A stretch of 10,415 nucleotides of DNA from DATGUA01 sp035301545. GTDB lineage: Bacteria; Bacillota; Clostridia; Tissierellales; Tissierellaceae. Position numbers and translations under genes: made by a program. Positions 6,793 to 10,415 of this stretch are shown piece after piece. The stretch is taken from contig DATGUA010000018.1 in NCBI GenBank assembly GCA_035301545.1, positions 1-10,415 on the forward strand, given 5' to 3'. How positions within the stretch are numbered: the first letter of the stretch is position 1; each line of letters begins with the position of its first letter. The notes beneath the pieces are model-generated. The model was not told the DNA's origin, ran no database searches, and saw nothing but the letters and a program-made list of their open reading frames with translations.

Positions 6793-8175
6793 ATGGAAGA
6801 GGTTAGTCTGCAGGAATTATTTAGTATATTGAAGAAAAGATTACTATTGATTATATTATTAACTGTAATATCAGTTATTATAGCAGGTATAGTAAGTTTT
6901 GCTATTTTAAAACCAGAATATGAGACCTTTACTACTTTAATGGTAGGAAATTCGAAAGATCATAAATTAGAAGGAGAAATAGATTATGATGACTTATTAT
7001 TAAATCAGAAACTAGTTCATACATATGGTGTATTAGTAGAGAGTAGAGATGTATCTGATAAGGTAATTGGGAACTTAGACTTAGATATAAGTTATAAAAC
7101 TTTTAGTGATAAAATAAGTGTGAATTTAGTGGAGGATACAGAAGTAATCAAAATTGAAGTTAAAGATAGGGATCCAGTTATGGCTGCTAAGATAGCTAAT
7201 GAGACTGCAGATGTATTTATGGATAGTGTAATTAAGTTTATGAATGTAGAAAATGTCCAAGTTATAGATAGAGCTCAAACACCAGAAAACCCTACAAAAC
7301 CAAGACCTGTATTGAATATGGCTATTGCAGGTGTATTAGGAATTATGATAGGAATATTTATAACCTTTTTATTAGAATTCCTAGATAACACCATAAAAAC
7401 ACCAGAAGATATAGAAAAATATTTAGAATTATCTAATATGGGATCTATACCTAAGATAGAAAAGAAAATGGTCTTAGTATCATTGACAGATCCTAAATCT
7501 CCTGTAACAGAAGCATTTAGAACTTTAAGGACTAATATTCAGTTTGCTAATATAGATAAAAAATTAGAAACTATAATAGTTACTTCTTCTACATCAGATG
7601 AAGGTAAAAGTACTATTTCTTCCAACATATCCAGTGTCATGGCTCAAGAGGACAAAAAGGTACTATTAATAGATTGTGATTTAAGAAAGCCTAAGATTCA
7701 TGAGATATTTAGAATAAGAAATGGAGAGGGCCTTACTAATATATTGGTAGGAGATAAGACATTAGAAGAGGTAGCCAATAGATATGTAGGTTTAGATAAT
7801 CTTCATATAATTACCTCTGGGCCTATTCCACCAAATCCTGCAGAATTATTAGGATCTAATAAGATGGAAGAATTTATAGAAAGAGTAAAAAAAGAATATG
7901 ATAGGATAATACTAGATACACCACCTGTAGGTGTAGTAACTGATGCTGCTGTACTTTCAAGAATAGTAGATGGTCTAATTTTAGTAGCTGCATCAGGTCA
8001 AACTGATATAGAAGATCTTGTCAGAGGTAAAGAATTATTAGACAAGGCAGGTTCTAATATTATAGGGACTGTGTTAAATAAAGTTTCTATAAAAAATAAA
8101 TCCTATTATGAGTATTATTATGGGTATTATGGAGAAGATGTGAACCTAAAGCAAAAAAGGAGTCGAGCTAAGTAA
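6793..8175 (+). CDS. Wzz-type chain-length regulator fused to BY tyrosine kinase (CpsD/CapB type)
   Basis: This is a bacterial tyrosine (BY) kinase that autophosphorylates a C-terminal tyrosine cluster and controls polysaccharide polymerisation and export. Both halves are in one 460-residue chain. The N-terminal Wzz domain lies between two membrane helices (about 17-38 and 174-195), with the proline-rich PENPTKPRP just before the second. The cytoplasmic kinase domain shows EAFRTLRTNIQF (240-251), Walker A within SSTSDEGKST (265-274), Walker A' LLIDCDLRKP (291-300) and Walker B IILDTPP (372-378). The tail KSYYEYYYGYYGED carries seven tyrosines at 438-446. In many Firmicutes the two parts are separate proteins (CapA/CapB, CpsC/CpsD); the fused form is the one known from proteobacterial Wzc. 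The cognate phosphatase gene overlaps its stop by one base. Confidence 0.95.
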   Translation: MEEVSLQELFSILKKRLLLIILLTVISVIIAGIVSFAILKPEYETFTTLMVGNSKDHKLEGEIDYDDLLLNQKLVHTYGVLVESRDVSDKVIGNLDLDISYKTFSDKISVNLVEDTEVIKIEVKDRDPVMAAKIANETADVFMDSVIKFMNVENVQVIDRAQTPENPTKPRPVLNMAIAGVLGIMIGIFITFLLEFLDNTIKTPEDIEKYLELSNMGSIPKIEKKMVLVSLTDPKSPVTEAFRTLRTNIQFANIDKKLETIIVTSSTSDEGKSTISSNISSVMAQEDKKVLLIDCDLRKPKIHEIFRIRNGEGLTNILVGDKTLEEVANRYVGLDNLHIITSGPIPPNPAELLGSNKMEEFIERVKKEYDRIILDTPPVGVVTDAAVLSRIVDGLILVAASGQTDIEDLVRGKELLDKAGSNIIGTVLNKVSIKNKSYYEYYYGYYGEDVNLKQKRSRAK

Positions 8176-8957
8176 TGATAGATATTCACTCGCATATTCT
8201 CCCAAATGTTGATGATGGTTCTAGGGATATTTTTATGTCTATAGAAATGGCCAAACTATATTTACAAAATGGGATTAAAAGAGTTATAGCGACACCACAT
8301 TATATTCAAGGAAGTATGGATAATATTGTAAAAGATAATAAGAAATCTCTAGCTATGTTAAATAAGGAGTTATCTAGAGAAGGTCTTGATTTAGAAGTAG
8401 TCTTAGGAAATGAGATCTATCTATCAATAAGTACTGTTAATGATATCTTAGATAATAAGGTAAGCACTTTAAATGGTACTAGATATGTATTAATAGAATT
8501 ACCTATGTATGATATTCCCTTATATATGGAAAATGTATTGTATGACTTGCAAATAGAAGGTTTTGTACCTATAATTGCCCATCCTGAAAGAAATACAAAA
8601 ATAATAGAAGATCCAAATATTTTATATAATTATATAAATAAAGGAGTATTAGGACAATTAAATCTTCCTAGTTTAGAAGGTATGTATGGAAGTAAGGTTA
8701 AGTCTACTGCAGAGATATTATTGAAGCATAAAATGATTCATTTTGTTGGTACCGATGCTCATAGGAATAGAAAGAGGTCTCCTAATGTAAAAAAAGGATT
8801 AGAAATATTAGAATCTTTAGTGGATAAAAAGGATTTCCAAAACATATCCTATAGAAATGGGAGAAATGTATGGGAAGATAAATTAATTAAAGTGGAAGAT
8901 CCAATTTTATATGAACCTAAATTTAAAGGATTATTTAATTTGTTTAAAAGGAAATGA
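8175..8957 (+). CDS. PHP-family tyrosine-protein phosphatase (CpsB/CapC/YwqE type)
   Basis: This is a metal-dependent phosphotyrosine phosphatase that reverses autophosphorylation of the adjacent kinase, so that the tyrosine cluster cycles during polysaccharide production. The 260 residues match the family. The metal-binding motifs of a PHP domain are in order: MIDIHSHILP with His5 and His7, then DDGS, TPHY with His42, LGNEIY with Glu80, IAHPERN with His136, and GTDAHRN with Asp194 and His196. The ATG shares a base with the kinase stop (TAATG). A ribosome binding site AAAAGGAG ends at 8162, with a slightly long 12-base spacer, which suggests coupled translation with the kinase gene. Amidohydrolase-like PHP functions are possible in principle, but the neighbour makes the phosphatase role very likely. 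Confidence 0.95.
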   Translation: MIDIHSHILPNVDDGSRDIFMSIEMAKLYLQNGIKRVIATPHYIQGSMDNIVKDNKKSLAMLNKELSREGLDLEVVLGNEIYLSISTVNDILDNKVSTLNGTRYVLIELPMYDIPLYMENVLYDLQIEGFVPIIAHPERNTKIIEDPNILYNYINKGVLGQLNLPSLEGMYGSKVKSTAEILLKHKMIHFVGTDAHRNRKRSPNVKKGLEILESLVDKKDFQNISYRNGRNVWEDKLIKVEDPILYEPKFKGLFNLFKRK

Positions 8958-8997
8958 ATAAGTAATGTAGAAGAGTTTAGAATAGATAGTGAGATAT

Positions 8998-9037
8998 ATC
9001 GGATAGAAGCTAGATAATGATTATTCTTCTATCCGAT
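8998..9037 (+). terminator. Hairpin between phosphatase and flippase genes: weak terminator or attenuator
   Basis: ATCGGATAGAAG (8998-9009) pairs perfectly with CTTCTATCCGAT (9026-9037) to give a 12-bp stem. Its 16-base loop contains a small inverted repeat, ATAAT-G-ATTAT (9014-9024). The tail is only TTTATTATA, a broken T tract, so termination may be partial. A further outer repeat, AAGAGT (8971-8976) with ACTCTT (9045-9050), brackets the hairpin and reaches the base before the next ribosome binding site. It could limit read-through into the flippase gene, stabilise the upstream mRNA end, or do both. Confidence 0.6.
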
Positions 9038-9065
9038 TTATTATACTCTTAAGGAGATTATTATT

Positions 9066-10415
9066 ATGAAGAAAAAAAGTATTGCACAATCGGCAACTAT
9101 GATAGCTACATTTACCTTAATTAGTAAGGTATTAGGTTTTTTAAGAGAAGTGTTGATAGCCTCCAGATTTGGATCTAGTATGGAAACAGATACTTATTTT
9201 GTAGCAATGACTGCTACTGTAATAGTTATGGGGACTATAGGGGGAGCTTTAAATACTACTCTAATTCCTATATTTTCTGAAATAAAACAAAGTGGAGGAA
9301 GGGAAGCACAAAAAAATTATTTAAATAACATTTTAAATTTAATTTTCTTAACTACAGTAGTACTAGGATTAATAGCCTTTATCTTATCACCAATGATTAT
9401 AAGAGTATTAGCTAAGGGGTTTGAGGGTGGACAGTTTAATCTGGCAGTAAAATTGAATAGAACAGGACTTCCTATAATTGTATTTCTAGGGTTTACATAT
9501 GTCTTTTCTGGATATCTACAAAGTAATGAAATATTTGGGCCACATGCTATTATGGGAATTCCTTATAATTTAGTTTTCCTTATATACTTACTATTTTTTA
9601 GTAATAAATCAAACATATCAACTTTAATGGTAGTTAGTGTATTAGCATCATTAACACAAGTTTTAATTCAAGTTCCAGCAGTTAGACATAGTGGATATAA
9701 GTACTCTTTGAGGATAGATATGGAGGATCCTTATTTAAAAAAGGCTATATTTTTAGTAGTCCCAGTATTATTAGGATCTGCTGTTCATCAAATAAATGCA
9801 ATAGTTGATAAAACTCTAGCCTCTGAATTAGTAAAAGGTAGTATATCTGCTTTAACTTATTCATCTAGGATAAATGAACTTGTAATTTCAGTATTTGTAA
9901 TGGCAATTACCACTGTTATATTTCCTATGTTAAGTCAAGCTTTTTCCCAAAGGAATAAAAAACAAGTCAAAGATATTTTAAACAAAGGAGTAAATATCAT
10001 ATTATTAATAACTATACCAGCTACTATAGGTATGATATTGTTAGCAGAGCCAATAGTACGTATATTCTTTGAAAGAAATGCTTTTGATTCTCAGGCTACT
10101 TTAATGACTAGTGGGGCTTTAATCTTTTATTCTATTGGTCTAGTTGGGTCTTCACTTAGATTAATGTTAAATAAGGTGTTTTATTCATTTCAAGACACAA
10201 AAACTCCGATGATAAATGGAGGTATAGCAGTTCTATTAAATATAATTTTAAACTTATTATTAATAAAGCCAATGGGGCATAAAGGCTTGGCTTTAGCAAC
10301 TAGTATATCGGCAATTATAGCTACATTATTATTGTTTATAGATTTAAGAAAAAGTTTAGGACCTATAGGATTAATGAATATGTTGAGAACATTTTTAAAG
10401 ACCTTATTTGCATCT
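9066..10415 (+). CDS. murJ: MurJ/MviN-family lipid flippase, 3'-truncated
   Basis: This is a polytopic inner-membrane protein of the MOP superfamily that moves polyprenyl-linked glycan precursors, such as lipid II or an exopolysaccharide repeat unit, across the membrane. The frame stays open for 450 codons to the window end; the family is usually about 500-520 residues, so little is missing. The start ATG follows AAGGAG (9051-9056) by 9 bases. The N-terminal block LISKVLGFLREVLIASRFG and TDTYFVA (18-47) is family-typical. By alignment to Escherichia coli MurJ done by eye, Arg27, Asp42 and Arg268 match the functional residues R24, D39 and R270. Lys21 replaces R18, and the LPNLLRR segment after the first helix is not conserved. 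The polysaccharide context makes a Wzx-like role possible, so the symbol denotes the family rather than a proven function. Confidence 0.88.
   Translation, partial: MKKKSIAQSATMIATFTLISKVLGFLREVLIASRFGSSMETDTYFVAMTATVIVMGTIGGALNTTLIPIFSEIKQSGGREAQKNYLNNILNLIFLTTVVLGLIAFILSPMIIRVLAKGFEGGQFNLAVKLNRTGLPIIVFLGFTYVFSGYLQSNEIFGPHAIMGIPYNLVFLIYLLFFSNKSNISTLMVVSVLASLTQVLIQVPAVRHSGYKYSLRIDMEDPYLKKAIFLVVPVLLGSAVHQINAIVDKTLASELVKGSISALTYSSRINELVISVFVMAITTVIFPMLSQAFSQRNKKQVKDILNKGVNIILLITIPATIGMILLAEPIVRIFFERNAFDSQATLMTSGALIFYSIGLVGSSLRLMLNKVFYSFQDTKTPMINGGIAVLLNIILNLLLIKPMGHKGLALATSISAIIATLLLFIDLRKSLGPIGLMNMLRTFLKTLFAS

Noticed and set aside
8101..8150. Repetitive TATTAT-like run near the kinase gene end as a DNA repeat
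   Set aside because: It encodes the tyrosine cluster of the BY kinase, so the repetition comes from the protein sequence.
1..10415. Mobile elements, CRISPR, tRNA or rRNA genes, phage defence genes
   Set aside because: No transposase, integrase, spaced direct repeats or tRNA-like folds were seen on either strand. All long frames are accounted for by sporulation or polysaccharide genes.

Overview
The window is AT-rich DNA from an endospore-forming, low-GC Gram-positive bacterium. It is most likely a member of the Clostridia or a Tissierella-like lineage. The evidence is four sporulation or germination families (GerA-type B and C subunits, SpoIIR, SleB, YpeB), strong AGGAGG-type ribosome binding sites, A/T-ending codons and Rho-independent terminators. 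The genus cannot be fixed from the sequence alone. All supported genes lie on the + strand.

Left part (1-4729), spore genes. The window opens inside a GerAB-type germinant-receptor permease, which overlaps by one base a GerAC-type lipoprotein. After a 96-base gap comes spoIIR, the forespore signal that triggers pro-sigma-E processing, closed by a very strong terminator. Next is a two-gene unit, sleB-ypeB: a cortex-lytic enzyme and its partner, closed by a second strong terminator. The sleB start should be a TTG at 2612. It has a perfect ribosome binding site and gives a clean signal peptide. An upstream ATG at 2555 falls inside a likely forespore (sigma-G/F) promoter. A weaker sigma-F-like promoter candidate precedes spoIIR.

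Right part (4730-10415), envelope polysaccharide genes. After a 140-base leader come four genes: a membrane-anchored nucleotide-sugar 4,6-dehydratase of the CapD/EpsC/PglF type, a chain-length regulator fused to a BY-type tyrosine kinase, a PHP-type tyrosine phosphatase of the CpsB/YwqE type overlapping the kinase by one base, and a MurJ/MviN-family lipid flippase cut by the window end. A 12-bp hairpin sits between the phosphatase and the flippase. The set fits the start of an exopolysaccharide or capsule locus: precursor sugar synthesis, a kinase/phosphatase pair controlling polymer length and export, and a flippase. Glycosyltransferases and a polymerase would be expected beyond the right edge.

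I see no mobile element, CRISPR array, tRNA or rRNA, and no gene-free stretch longer than 140 bases. Every gene belongs to a known family, and I do not see an undescribed system. The points worth a second look are regulatory signals, the sleB start, the kinase architecture and the role of the MurJ-like protein.
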